Assembly (NCBI GenBank): GCA_022561525.1
Contig: JADFRB010000139.1
Location: 1-5,944 of the forward strand
Reading direction: 5' to 3'
From: Nitrospinota bacterium
Lineage (GTDB): Bacteria; Nitrospirota; Nitrospiria; Nitrospirales; UBA8639
Length of the DNA stretch: 5,944 nucleotides
Below the pieces are notes generated by a model, which worked only from the letters and a program-made list of their open reading frames with translations, was not told the DNA's origin and did not search any database. The position numbers and the translations under genes are program-made. How positions within the stretch are numbered: the stretch's first letter is position 1; each line of letters begins with the position of its first letter. This document shows positions 1 to 5,845 of the stretch, one piece after another.

Positions 1-999
1 ATTGGGGTTGTGGTCGGTGGGCTCGCGCAGTTTGTGATGCAACTACCTAGTGTGCACAAACGTGGTTTTCTATTTCAATGGCGCTTTGATCCGGGCCATC
101 CCGGAGTTCGGCGGATTGGGTGGCTCATCGTACCTTCGTTGTTGGGCACGTCCGTCACCCAGATCAACATTACAGTGAATACGATTCTGGCATCGTATTT
201 TGATGGAGGGCCAACGTACTTATTTTACGGCATGCGGCTCATCCAATTTCCTCTGGGAATTTTTGGGGTCGCTCTGGCCACGGCAATTCTCCCCACGCTT
301 TCCGCCCAAGCGGCCAAAGGATCGATGGATGAACTTCGGCAAACCGTAGGGTTTGGGTTGCGGATGATTTCGTTTATTATCCTTCCCGCCATGGCGGGGC
401 TTATGTTGCTGCGGGTTCCCATCGTCCATCTCTTCTTTGAACATGGGGCGTTTACGGCGGCGGATACGGCAGGGACTGCGGTCGTGCTTCTTGGGTATGC
501 GGTAGGGTTGTGGGCGTTTGCCGGTATGCGGATTATCGTCGCGGCTTTCTACTCGATGCAGGATACCAAGACCCCGGCCATTGCGGCAGTTACGGCGATG
601 TTCATCAATATTTTATTGGCACTGTGGCTCATGGGTCCGCTCGAATATGCGGGATTAGCCTTAGCCACGGCACTCTCGGCCATGGTGAACATCACGATTC
701 TCGTCTTCGTGCTTACCTCCCGCTTGGGAGGCATTGATTGGTGGCACTTTGGGCAATCATTCGGACGTGCCTTAATTGCGACCATTCCCGTGGTGTTGGC
801 CTGTCTGTGGATTGCCAATTTGGCGGTGTGGCAGCGGGAAGACGAGTGGATCGCGAAAAGTATCATGCTCGTGGTAGGGATTGGGTTAAGTGTGACCGGA
901 TACGTGGGAACGCATGCCCTGTATCAATCTCAAGAACTTGATGTATTGTGGCAATTGGTTCAAACGAAAGTCCTACGCAGGAACTCCTCGGCAACATAA
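1..999 (+). CDS. murJ: Lipid II flippase MurJ (MviN family), 3' part
   Basis: Integral membrane protein of the MOP exporter superfamily that flips the peptidoglycan precursor lipid II across the cytoplasmic membrane. Only the C-terminal 332 residues are present. The frame is open to base 1 and the family is about 500-530 residues long, so the GTG at 10 is not a real start. Recognisable family segments, counting from base 1: QINITVNTILAS (residues 54-65), YGMRLIQFPLGIFGVALAT (76-94) followed by ILPTLS, the FEHGAF loop, and FYSMQDTKTP. Arg79 in GMRLIQFPLG probably matches the transmembrane-helix-8 arginine that is essential in E. coli MurJ (R270). About eight hydrophobic segments remain, fitting the second half of a 14-helix protein. 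The end is hydrophilic and basic (TKVLRRNSSAT). dtd follows after 32 bases, so the two may be co-transcribed. Identification is secure; the missing N-terminal half cannot be assessed. Confidence 0.95.
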   Translation: MGVVVGGLAQFVMQLPSVHKRGFLFQWRFDPGHPGVRRIGWLIVPSLLGTSVTQINITVNTILASYFDGGPTYLFYGMRLIQFPLGIFGVALATAILPTLSAQAAKGSMDELRQTVGFGLRMISFIILPAMAGLMLLRVPIVHLFFEHGAFTAADTAGTAVVLLGYAVGLWAFAGMRIIVAAFYSMQDTKTPAIAAVTAMFINILLALWLMGPLEYAGLALATALSAMVNITILVFVLTSRLGGIDWWHFGQSFGRALIATIPVVLACLWIANLAVWQREDEWIAKSIMLVVGIGLSVTGYVGTHALYQSQELDVLWQLVQTKVLRRNSSAT

Positions 1000-1031
1000 T
1001 TTTTGCACGTGGCGGGACGAGGCAATACTCC

Positions 1032-1490
1032 ATGAAGGCTGTGATCCAACGAGTCACTTCAGCTTCAGTGGAAGTTGATCACCAAATGATTGGACAAATC
1101 GATGAGGGTTTGCTGGTCCTTCTCGGGGCTGCAAAGGGCGATACCCCTGTGGATGTCGACTACCTGGTTGAGAAAATTCCGAACCTTCGAATTTTTCCCG
1201 ATGACGAAGGGAAAATGAATCGATCCTTGATGGATATGGCCGGCCAGCTTCTCCTTGTTTCGCAGTTTACCTTGTTGGGGGACATGCATCGTGGTAGGCG
1301 TCCGGGTTTTGATCAGGCGGCTCATCCAGACCAGGCCAGGCAATTGTATGACTCTGCCATTGCCAAATTTCGAGAAAAAGGGGTGCCGATTCAAACAGGC
1401 CAGTTTGGCGCGAACATGTTGGTTTCATTGAAGAATAATGGGCCAGTGACCTTTATTCTCGATAGTCGCAAGGAGGCTCTGGTAAAATAG
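1032..1490 (+). CDS. dtd: D-aminoacyl-tRNA deacylase (DTD)
   Basis: Cytoplasmic proofreading enzyme that hydrolyses the ester bond between D-amino acids (and mischarged glycine) and tRNA, keeping D-amino acids out of translation. At 152 residues it matches the family length of about 145-150. It begins with the typical MKAVIQRV strand. The two family motifs are present: SQFTL at residues 77-81, holding the catalytic-pocket Ser/Gln/Thr, and NNGPVT at 135-140, where Gly137-Pro138 is the cis-proline pair that the partner subunit inserts into the active site to reject L-amino acids. The frame is open further upstream, to an ATG at 948 inside murJ. However, homology starts exactly at the ATG at 1032, and a purine-rich gacgagg lies about 9 bases before it. 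It follows murJ by 32 bases. No odd features; all key residues are intact. Confidence 0.96.
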   Translation: MKAVIQRVTSASVEVDHQMIGQIDEGLLVLLGAAKGDTPVDVDYLVEKIPNLRIFPDDEGKMNRSLMDMAGQLLLVSQFTLLGDMHRGRRPGFDQAAHPDQARQLYDSAIAKFREKGVPIQTGQFGANMLVSLKNNGPVTFILDSRKEALVK

Positions 1491-1588
1491 ATTAAGGAAC
1501 GTTTTACCCACTTCCGATAAGGGGGCTTAGAAACAGCTCGAGACTCTTTTGGGGCTACCTGGTGAATGGTTAAGTTGGAGGGAAGATT

Positions 1589-2155
1589 ATGGAAGCGACG
1601 GTTCCTCAACATCATCCACTCAGACAATTGTTCGGTGCCCTTACCGAGCGCAATTTTACGGAAACCTTAGGGTGGCCTGATTTCAATGTCACCGCCTACA
1701 TCTCAAATCTTCTCGTTGAATTCGTCCACATTGACCGGTTACACAGTATTCAAAACCAGAAGGGGCAAACCGTCGAAACCGTCGTCGAACTCCTCTATGA
1801 ATCTGAAGCTGGTCATGACACCGATTCTGCTGAACGGGAATGCGAAATCCACCGACATATTGGCGACTTCACGCTCTTTATTGCCGGGTTATTTCCGGAA
1901 TACCTCCGTTACTTGAAATCCGGCGGGATGATTTACCACAACGATCATCTGGTGGACTATATGAAAGCCGGGAAACGCTCGTACAGCATCGTGGCTGCCT
2001 TTCAGCAGAGTGAGTTCAAAGAACAGCCAGCCTTATTTCAAAAACTCTCTTCCAACTTTGAGCTGTGCGTCACAGGTCTGGGGTTTGTTCGCGAAGATCT
2101 GAACCGCATGGGCCATCCACCGTACCAACAAGCCAAAGACATTTTGCTGCATTAA
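1589..2155 (+). CDS. Conserved-looking hypothetical protein, 188 aa
   Basis: I cannot assign a function. The gene is very likely real: the ATG has a strong, well-spaced Shine-Dalgarno (ggagg at 1577-1581), and the next gene starts 4 bases after its stop. The protein is soluble, with no signal peptide or membrane segment, and looks mostly helical. It resembles a family of uncharacterised bacterial proteins I recall with the pattern LLxEFVHxDxL, then ERExxxHIGDxTLFxxGLFPE, then DYxKAGKxSYxIVAAF. Here these are at residues 41-51, 82-104 and 123-138. Potential metal ligands recur on predicted helices: E44-x-x-H47 and D49 in the first, and E86-x-x-x-H90-x-x-D93 in the second. This could mark a helical-bundle metal site, but that is inference. 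The end is a charged helix (residues 165-188). It lies 98 bases after dtd, in which I see no convincing terminator, and is probably translated together with the downstream peptidase gene. Confidence 0.85.
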   Translation: MEATVPQHHPLRQLFGALTERNFTETLGWPDFNVTAYISNLLVEFVHIDRLHSIQNQKGQTVETVVELLYESEAGHDTDSAERECEIHRHIGDFTLFIAGLFPEYLRYLKSGGMIYHNDHLVDYMKAGKRSYSIVAAFQQSEFKEQPALFQKLSSNFELCVTGLGFVREDLNRMGHPPYQQAKDILLH

Positions 2156-2159
2156 AGCC

Positions 2160-3071
2160 GTGCCTCGCGCTCGCCCTCTCACAGTGCTCGTTCATGGTGG
2201 AGCCGGCGGCAAAAAACCCACTGCCGCCCAACGGTCTTGTCTCACTGAATCCCTCATCTCCGGCATGCACATTCTGAAAACCGGAGGCCGTTCTATCGAT
2301 GCCATTGAGGTGATGATCCGTCTGATGGAAGGTTCTGGCTTGTTCAATGCTGGAATCGGTTCGCGTCTGCAGCTCGATGGCAGAAAACGTATGGATGCGG
2401 CCCTCATGGAAGGTGCAAACCTCAAGGCCGGCGCGATAGCCAGTATCGAAGGAATCCGACACCCCATCTCAGCGGCCCGCCTTGTCATGGAAGAAACCGA
2501 GCATGTTTTGCTGGTTGGTCATCACGCCACTCGCTTTGTTCGCCACTTTAAAGTTGAAAAAGACCGTTTGGGTTCTTCATCCCATCGTCAAAGAATAGCT
2601 CCATTAAGCCGAGGAAAAGAACGTTCGAAGACGCTCAAACTTTTTCGAGCGTTGACTCAATACGAAACCGTTGGAGCGGTGGCATTGGATAGCAAAGGAA
2701 CAGTCGCTGCAGGAACATCAACAGGAGGCTATTCCATGATGCTCCCAGGCCGCGTCGGAGACTCCCCTTTGATCGGGTGCGGGGTCTATGCTGACAACAC
2801 TTGCGGAGGAGTCTCAATGACGGGCAAAGGTGAATCCATCATAAAATTGGCTTTAGCGAAACATATTTTGATGGATATGAAGCAGGGAAACAGTCCACAT
2901 GTGGCAACACGAAAAGCCTTCCGCGAACTCGTTCAACGGATCCAGGGCGAAGCGGGTGCCTTAGTCCTTGCCCCGGATGGACGATTCTCAATTCAGCACA
3001 CCACTCGGTGGATGAGCGCCGGATTTTGGAATGGCCGAGGAAAACCTAGGGTTGCCGACCAGTTTCACTAG
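2160..3071 (+). CDS. iaaA: Isoaspartyl peptidase / L-asparaginase (plant-type, Ntn hydrolase)
   Basis: Family of self-cleaving N-terminal-nucleophile hydrolases that cleave beta-aspartyl (isoaspartyl) dipeptides from damaged proteins and also hydrolyse L-asparagine. The N-terminal strand and loop TVLVHGGAGG (residues 8-17), FNAGIGS (62-68) and DAALMEG (79-85) are typical. The nucleophile is Thr170 in ETVGAVALD, and autoproteolysis is expected before it, giving alpha and beta subunits of about 169 and 134 residues. TSTGG (186-190), Arg198 and Asp201 in GRVGDSP, and Thr221-Gly222 in TGKGE line the substrate pocket. All sit exactly nine positions before their E. coli IaaA counterparts (T179, R207, D210, T230). 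Oddities: Glu169 replaces the usual small residue before the nucleophile, and the linker at 131-168 is strongly basic. The start is the GTG at 2160, because the beta strand would be lost with the next GTG at 2184. No clear Shine-Dalgarno precedes it, which suggests coupling to the gene ending 4 bases upstream. Physiological substrate is uncertain. Confidence 0.92.
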   Translation: MPRARPLTVLVHGGAGGKKPTAAQRSCLTESLISGMHILKTGGRSIDAIEVMIRLMEGSGLFNAGIGSRLQLDGRKRMDAALMEGANLKAGAIASIEGIRHPISAARLVMEETEHVLLVGHHATRFVRHFKVEKDRLGSSSHRQRIAPLSRGKERSKTLKLFRALTQYETVGAVALDSKGTVAAGTSTGGYSMMLPGRVGDSPLIGCGVYADNTCGGVSMTGKGESIIKLALAKHILMDMKQGNSPHVATRKAFRELVQRIQGEAGALVLAPDGRFSIQHTTRWMSAGFWNGRGKPRVADQFH

Positions 3072-3087
3072 GAGGATGATAAAAGAT

Positions 3088-3108
3088 CCCCGCCGCAAGC
3101 GGACGGGG
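3088..3108. repeat. REP-like palindrome A downstream of iaaA
   Basis: Arms ccccgccgc (3088-3096) and gcgg-a-cgggg (3099-3108) are complementary over 9 base pairs with one bulged A and an AA at the centre. It begins 17 bases after the iaaA stop. The outer ccccg/cgggg ends are shared with palindrome B. There is no T-run after either strand, so it is not a typical intrinsic terminator. It may protect the 3' end of the mRNA or belong to a dispersed REP family. Confidence 0.7.
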
Positions 3109-3175
3109 TATTCAGAGGAAGTGCTATTTGTTTTGAGATACCACGGTTTCTCAAGCTCTTCACTTTGTTCGGTAA

Positions 3176-3195
3176 CCCCGTAGCAAGCTACGGGG
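3176..3195. repeat. REP-like palindrome B
   Basis: Perfect inverted repeat: ccccgtagc (3176-3184), AA, gctacgggg (3187-3195). As RNA it gives at least 8 base pairs with a tetraloop. It has the same ccccg....AA....cgggg plan as palindrome A 67 bases upstream, with different inner bases. No T-run follows on either strand. The two together resemble a REP doublet. Confidence 0.75.
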
Positions 3196-3210
3196 AATAG
3201 GGTTGATTCT

Positions 3211-3392
3211 AAAAAGCACGTCCAGCAAGGCCGCAGGTTCGCCCGGCCTTGGAAGCCAAAGGCTACTTCGACGGAGTAGGCTTGACGCGCGGAGCGTACA
3301 TTGAATACGTGAGCACGACAACGGACCGACCTGCCTGCGCGAAGCTGCTACGGCGAGGCAGGGAACGCCACTGGCGGCCTTTTTGAACATCC
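3211..3392 (-). repeat. Modular hairpin repeat, copy 1 (follows bcp)
   Basis: Read on the minus strand, this element starts 2 bases after the bcp stop and shares three blocks with copy 2 at the right end of the window: about 26 of 30 bases at its start (3363-3392), about 30 of 36 in the middle block around 3281-3317, and 14 of 15 at the tgcggcc.tgctgga end (3221-3235). Between the blocks this copy carries extra sequence with its own hairpins: cctgcct/aggcagg (3330-3336 with 3356-3362), ctact/agtag (3263-3267 with 3275-3279) and aaggcc/ggcctt (3227-3232 with 3245-3250). Conserved hairpins are at 3367-3378 and 3295-3309. The reading frame begins MFKKAASGV. The minus-strand end runs into five T's, but about 11 bases after the last stem, so it is not a classical terminator. 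Outer limits are approximate. Confidence 0.8.
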
Positions 3393-3394
3393 TG

Positions 3395-3964
3395 CTAGGG
3401 CATGACATCGAGCTCCCCTAACACTTCCTCCAAGTGTCCATCGACTTTCACCTTGTGAAAGATATCATCAATCTTTCCGTTCTCATCAATGATAAACGTC
3501 GTTCGTTCAATGCCCATGTACTTCCTGCCGTAGAGAGACTTTTCTTTCCACACGCCGTAGGCTTGAATCATCTGTTTGCTTTCATCGCTGAGCAAGGGAA
3601 AATTGAGCTTGAACTTGTTAGCAAACTTCTTGTGGGATTCGACTGAGTCGCCACTTACACCAAGCACTTCGGCACCGATGCCCTGGATTTCATCAATTCC
3701 ATCTCGAAAGGCACAGGACTCTTTGGTACACCCTGGAGTATCGTCTTTGGGATAAAAATACAGCACAACTTTTTTCCCTTTGTAATCCGATAGGCTCACG
3801 ACTTTCCCTTCTTGATTCGGCAGCGAAAAAGCCGGGGCCTTTTGCCCGACCTTCAACTGCTTCGTGGAAGCTGGCGGGGCAGACTTTGTGGCTTTCGTCG
3901 GTTTCGCCACCTTCTTTGCTGTCGTCGTCTTCTTATGGGTTTTGCTCTTCGCAGTATTGGCCAT
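3395..3964 (-). CDS. bcp: Thioredoxin-dependent peroxiredoxin Bcp (BCP/PrxQ type) with basic N-terminal tail
   Basis: Thiol peroxidase that reduces hydrogen peroxide and organic hydroperoxides in the cytoplasm and is re-reduced by thioredoxin. The thioredoxin-fold domain spans residues about 36-189, close to the usual 150-160. The active-site motif P72-KDD-T76-PG-C79 carries the peroxidatic Cys79. The resolving Cys84, five residues on in [10 protein letters not shown], has the same spacing as C45/C50 of E. coli Bcp, so this is an atypical 2-Cys enzyme. Arg154 in [10 protein letters not shown] is the conserved active-site arginine. Unusual is the N-terminal extension of about 35 residues, rich in Lys, Thr, Ala and Pro with no acidic residue, resembling a histone-H1-like tail rather than a signal peptide (no hydrophobic core). 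The start is firm: aaggagg (complement of 3973-3979) lies 8 bases before the ATG. Transcribed divergently from pdxB; the modular repeat begins 2 bases after the stop. Confidence 0.95.
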   Translation of the reverse strand: MANTAKSKTHKKTTTAKKVAKPTKATKSAPPASTKQLKVGQKAPAFSLPNQEGKVVSLSDYKGKKVVLYFYPKDDTPGCTKESCAFRDGIDEIQGIGAEVLGVSGDSVESHKKFANKFKLNFPLLSDESKQMIQAYGVWKEKSLYGRKYMGIERTTFIIDENGKIDDIFHKVKVDGHLEEVLGELDVMP

Positions 3965-3990
3965 GGGTCGCCCCTCCTTGGTTATTCACT

Positions 3991-4010
3991 CCCCAATATT
4001 ATTCTTGGGG
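3991..4010. promoter_or_regulatory. Inverted repeat in the bcp leader region
   Basis: Arms ccccaa (3991-3996) and ttgggg (4005-4010) flank an 8-base AT-rich spacer (tattattc), about 27 bases upstream of the bcp start. It may be a regulator-binding dyad or a small leader hairpin for bcp. No matching regulator can be named; a chance repeat of this size is possible. Confidence 0.35.
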
Positions 4011-4046
4011 ACTTGCAAGGTGTTCCCTTTCACCATGCAGGATTTT

Positions 4047-4076
4047 TTCAGCAAGAATCCTTTGAAATAGTATGAT
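4047..4076 (+). promoter_or_regulatory. Possible pdxB promoter
   Basis: tatgat at 4071-4076 matches the sigma-70 -10 consensus at five of six positions and would place the transcript start about 45 bases before the pdxB ATG. The best -35 at an 18-base spacing is poor (ttcagc, 4047-4052). It lies in the 163-base divergent gap between bcp and pdxB, where promoters for both genes are expected. I found no convincing bcp promoter. Confidence 0.3.
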
Positions 4077-4127
4077 ATGCCGAGTGTCGATTCCAAACAC
4101 CTCATTTTGAAAAAAGATTGGACAAGA

Positions 4128-5285
4128 ATGAAAATTGTGATTGATGAAAATATCCCCTTTGGGGAAGAAGCGTTTTCCCATCTTGGCGAGGTCACCGTTC
4201 TGCCTGGACGCCAGATTAACTCGGAATCCCTCCGCGATGTGACCGTCCTCATCGTTCGTTCGGTCACTCCTGTAAATACAGAATTGCTCGCCGGGACTGA
4301 CATCCGGTTTGTGGGTACTGCCACGAGTGGAATTGATCATATTGATCAGGCCTACCTGACTCAACGAAACATTGGTTTTGCCGATGCTGCCGGAAGCAAT
4401 GCCAATTCAGTCGCAGAGTATGTGCTGACTGCCTTGGTAACTGTGGCTTCTCGATTCAAGATTTCGTTGGGGGGAAAATCATTAGGGATTGTTGGTGTTG
4501 GTCGAATTGGACGTCTTGTCGCGAAGAAGGCTCAGGCCCTAGGCATGACGGTCATTCTTCATGACCCACCCCTTGCACGAGAAACTGGTGACACCTGCTA
4601 CCAATCGCTTGATGAGGTATTGCAAGCGGATTGTGTGACTCTCCATGTCCCCCTTATTAAAGAGGGAATTGATACGACCATCCATTTGATCGGGGAGGAA
4701 CAACTGGCTCACATGTCGCCCTCTTCTGTGTTGATCAATACTTCGCGTGGAGAAGTCGTGGACAATCTTGCCCTTCTCAAGTCTATTAAACAGAATGAAC
4801 TCCGAGGCGCGGTTCTGGATGTGTGGGAAGGCGAGCCATCCATCAATTGGGAACTAGCCAATCGTGTGACCATTGCCACACCACATATCGCTGGCTATTC
4901 CTTCGACGGAAAAGTCAATGGCACCATAATGATTTACCAAGCCGCTTGTCGCTATTTTGGGGTTGCTCCTATCTGGCAGGCTCCGGTCGATTACTCTCAG
5001 CCCTCAGACTCGGTGAATACAATCGATGTCCACGATCAGGATCTACAAGCCCTTGTCTTTCAATTAGCCACCTGGCTCTACGATCTTCAGGGTGACGATG
5101 CCCGCATGCGGTCCTTATTAACCCTGGCTTCTTCAGAACGTCCAGCAGGATTTGACCAACTTCGCAAAGGTTACCCAATACGTCGAGAGTTTTTTGTTTC
5201 AGCCCTTGATCTGCAACGGGCATCAACCGCCATAATTTCAAAATTGGCAGACCTTGGCTTTTTAATTTATCAGGTTGAAAAATAA
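4128..5285 (+). CDS. pdxB: Erythronate-4-phosphate dehydrogenase PdxB
   Basis: NAD-dependent enzyme of the DXP-dependent pyridoxal 5'-phosphate pathway; it oxidises 4-phospho-D-erythronate to the 2-oxo acid that SerC then transaminates. It belongs to the D-isomer 2-hydroxyacid dehydrogenases. The Rossmann signature GVGRIG is at residues 123-128, with Asp146 (LHDPP) as the likely adenine-ribose ligand. The catalytic residues are Arg207 (NTSRGE), Glu236 (GEP) and His253 in TPHIAGYSFDGK, each one position before E. coli R208, E237 and H254. The TPHIAGYS.DGK string and a C-terminal domain (about 287-385) used for dimerisation in PdxB separate it from SerA and other relatives. Length 385 residues against 378 in E. 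coli. The open frame reaches an ATG at 4077, but homology begins at MKIVIDENIP (4128), so that start is chosen although its Shine-Dalgarno is weak. The gene is complete. Confidence 0.94.
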   Translation: MKIVIDENIPFGEEAFSHLGEVTVLPGRQINSESLRDVTVLIVRSVTPVNTELLAGTDIRFVGTATSGIDHIDQAYLTQRNIGFADAAGSNANSVAEYVLTALVTVASRFKISLGGKSLGIVGVGRIGRLVAKKAQALGMTVILHDPPLARETGDTCYQSLDEVLQADCVTLHVPLIKEGIDTTIHLIGEEQLAHMSPSSVLINTSRGEVVDNLALLKSIKQNELRGAVLDVWEGEPSINWELANRVTIATPHIAGYSFDGKVNGTIMIYQAACRYFGVAPIWQAPVDYSQPSDSVNTIDVHDQDLQALVFQLATWLYDLQGDDARMRSLLTLASSERPAGFDQLRKGYPIRREFFVSALDLQRASTAIISKLADLGFLIYQVEK

Positions 5286-5303
5286 CAGAAATTTAAAATT
5301 CTC

Positions 5304-5331
5304 TTGACAGAATAACACATCATGATATAAA
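5304..5331 (+). promoter_or_regulatory. Strong sigma-70-type promoter of the Rrf2 gene
   Basis: A perfect -35 (ttgaca, 5304-5309), a 16-base spacer, and tataaa (5326-5331) as the -10, preceded by an extended -10 TG at 5323-5324. The expected transcript start is around 5338, so the leader is only about 17-29 bases. It is the best promoter in the window and lies in the 69-base gap after pdxB, so the regulator has its own transcription start. Confidence 0.75.
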
Positions 5332-5350
5332 TTAACGTAATTCCGATCGG
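5330..5350. promoter_or_regulatory. Candidate operator at the Rrf2 promoter start site
   Basis: An inverted repeat aatta-acg-taatt (5330-5342) overlaps the last bases of the -10 box and the predicted start site, and is followed directly by the palindrome ccgatcgg (5343-5350). Rrf2 regulators bind dyads as dimers and often repress their own gene, so this is a plausible autoregulatory site. AT-rich dyads of this size also occur by chance. Confidence 0.4.
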
Positions 5351-5354
5351 GTTT

Positions 5355-5822
5355 ATGTTAATTAAAATGATCAGGGTACCATTAAAACTCACGTATGGAA
5401 TTTTGGTGGCGCTAGAACTGGCGTTGCGGTATGGCACGGCCCCGGTTCAGGCCAAGGTGATTGCCAAACGGCAATCGATCCCCATTCGTTTTATTGAACA
5501 GGTCTTACAGACCTTAAGGCAAGGCGGGGTCGTTGATAGCGTGCGGGGAGCTCAAGGCGGGTATTCTTTGAAAACGGCTCCTTCCGACCTCTCGTTGGCC
5601 GATATCGTTGAAGCCATGAATGGCTCATTGGAAACAGATGTACGACCAATGCCTACCAATGGGCAGACAACACGTCCTATACATCAGGAGGCCTTATTAT
5701 CTACAATATGGGACCGCGTTCGCCAAGCGGAGCTGGACGTGTTGAATTCGGTCACCTTGGAAACCCTGACCAAGCAATACACGCAGTTGGAACAAGAACA
5801 GGTTCCCATGTACCACATTTGA
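5355..5822 (+). CDS. Rrf2-family transcriptional regulator without cysteines
   Basis: Small DNA-binding regulator of the Rrf2 family (relatives: IscR, NsrR, CymR). From the ATG at 5355 it has 155 residues. The N-terminal helix has the family-like KLTYGILVALELA (11-23), the helix-turn-helix covers about 31-56 with IPIRFIEQVLQTLRQGG, and the wing is RGAQGGYSLK (64-73). LADIVEAMNGSL (81-92) starts the long dimerisation helix region. IscR and NsrR hold an Fe-S cluster through three cysteines after this point; here the protein has none at all, so it resembles the cluster-free CymR/CysR-type members. The ATG at 5367 (MIRVPLKLTYG) would place the first helix nearer the family norm and is equally possible; neither start has a good Shine-Dalgarno. 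It has its own strong promoter. Its targets are not visible, and the modular repeat follows 23 bases after the stop. Confidence 0.9.
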   Translation: MLIKMIRVPLKLTYGILVALELALRYGTAPVQAKVIAKRQSIPIRFIEQVLQTLRQGGVVDSVRGAQGGYSLKTAPSDLSLADIVEAMNGSLETDVRPMPTNGQTTRPIHQEALLSTIWDRVRQAELDVLNSVTLETLTKQYTQLEQEQVPMYHI

Positions 5823-5845
5823 ATGGTGGAGTAATCGTTTATTGG

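Larger units (their letters stand above)
3072..3394. other. Non-coding gap between iaaA and bcp (convergent ends)
   Basis: Both flanking genes end here. The 323 bases hold two REP-like palindromes (3088-3108 and 3176-3195) and a long modular hairpin repeat on the minus strand (copy 1, to 3392). No tRNA, no convincing promoter and no classical hairpin-plus-T-run terminator is visible. The only sizeable open frame is a minus-strand one of 82 codons that runs through the repeat; it is best treated as a by-product of the repeat. Confidence 0.8.

Noticed and set aside
948..1031. Upstream extension of dtd to an ATG inside murJ
   Set aside because: The extra 28 residues have no counterpart in the DTD family, whose N-terminus matches MKAVIQRV at 1032.
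1491..1588. Terminator or promoter between dtd and the 188-aa gene
   Set aside because: I found no GC-rich stem followed by T's and no convincing -35/-10 pair; only the Shine-Dalgarno of the next gene is clear.
3076..3183. Plus-strand 35-codon frame right after the iaaA stop, with ggagg just before its ATG
   Set aside because: The ggagg touches the ATG with no spacing, the frame passes through palindrome A and stops inside palindrome B, and the product resembles nothing I know.
3211..3392. CRISPR array or tRNA gene in the repeat-rich gap
   Set aside because: There are no regularly spaced direct repeats and no cloverleaf or tRNA consensus boxes; the structure is inverted repeats only.
3160..3408. 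Minus-strand open frame of 82 codons overlapping the end of bcp
   Set aside because: It runs through the modular repeat and palindrome B, overlaps bcp by 14 bases, has low-complexity composition and no proper ribosome site. Its MFKKAASGV start recurs in the other repeat copy, so it is explained by the repeat.
3395..3992. Plus-strand frames opposite bcp
   Set aside because: They lie antisense to a clear peroxiredoxin gene and show no protein-family pattern.
4077..4127. Upstream ATG for pdxB
   Set aside because: It overlaps the -10-like box, lacks a ribosome site and adds 17 residues before the family start MKIVIDENIP.
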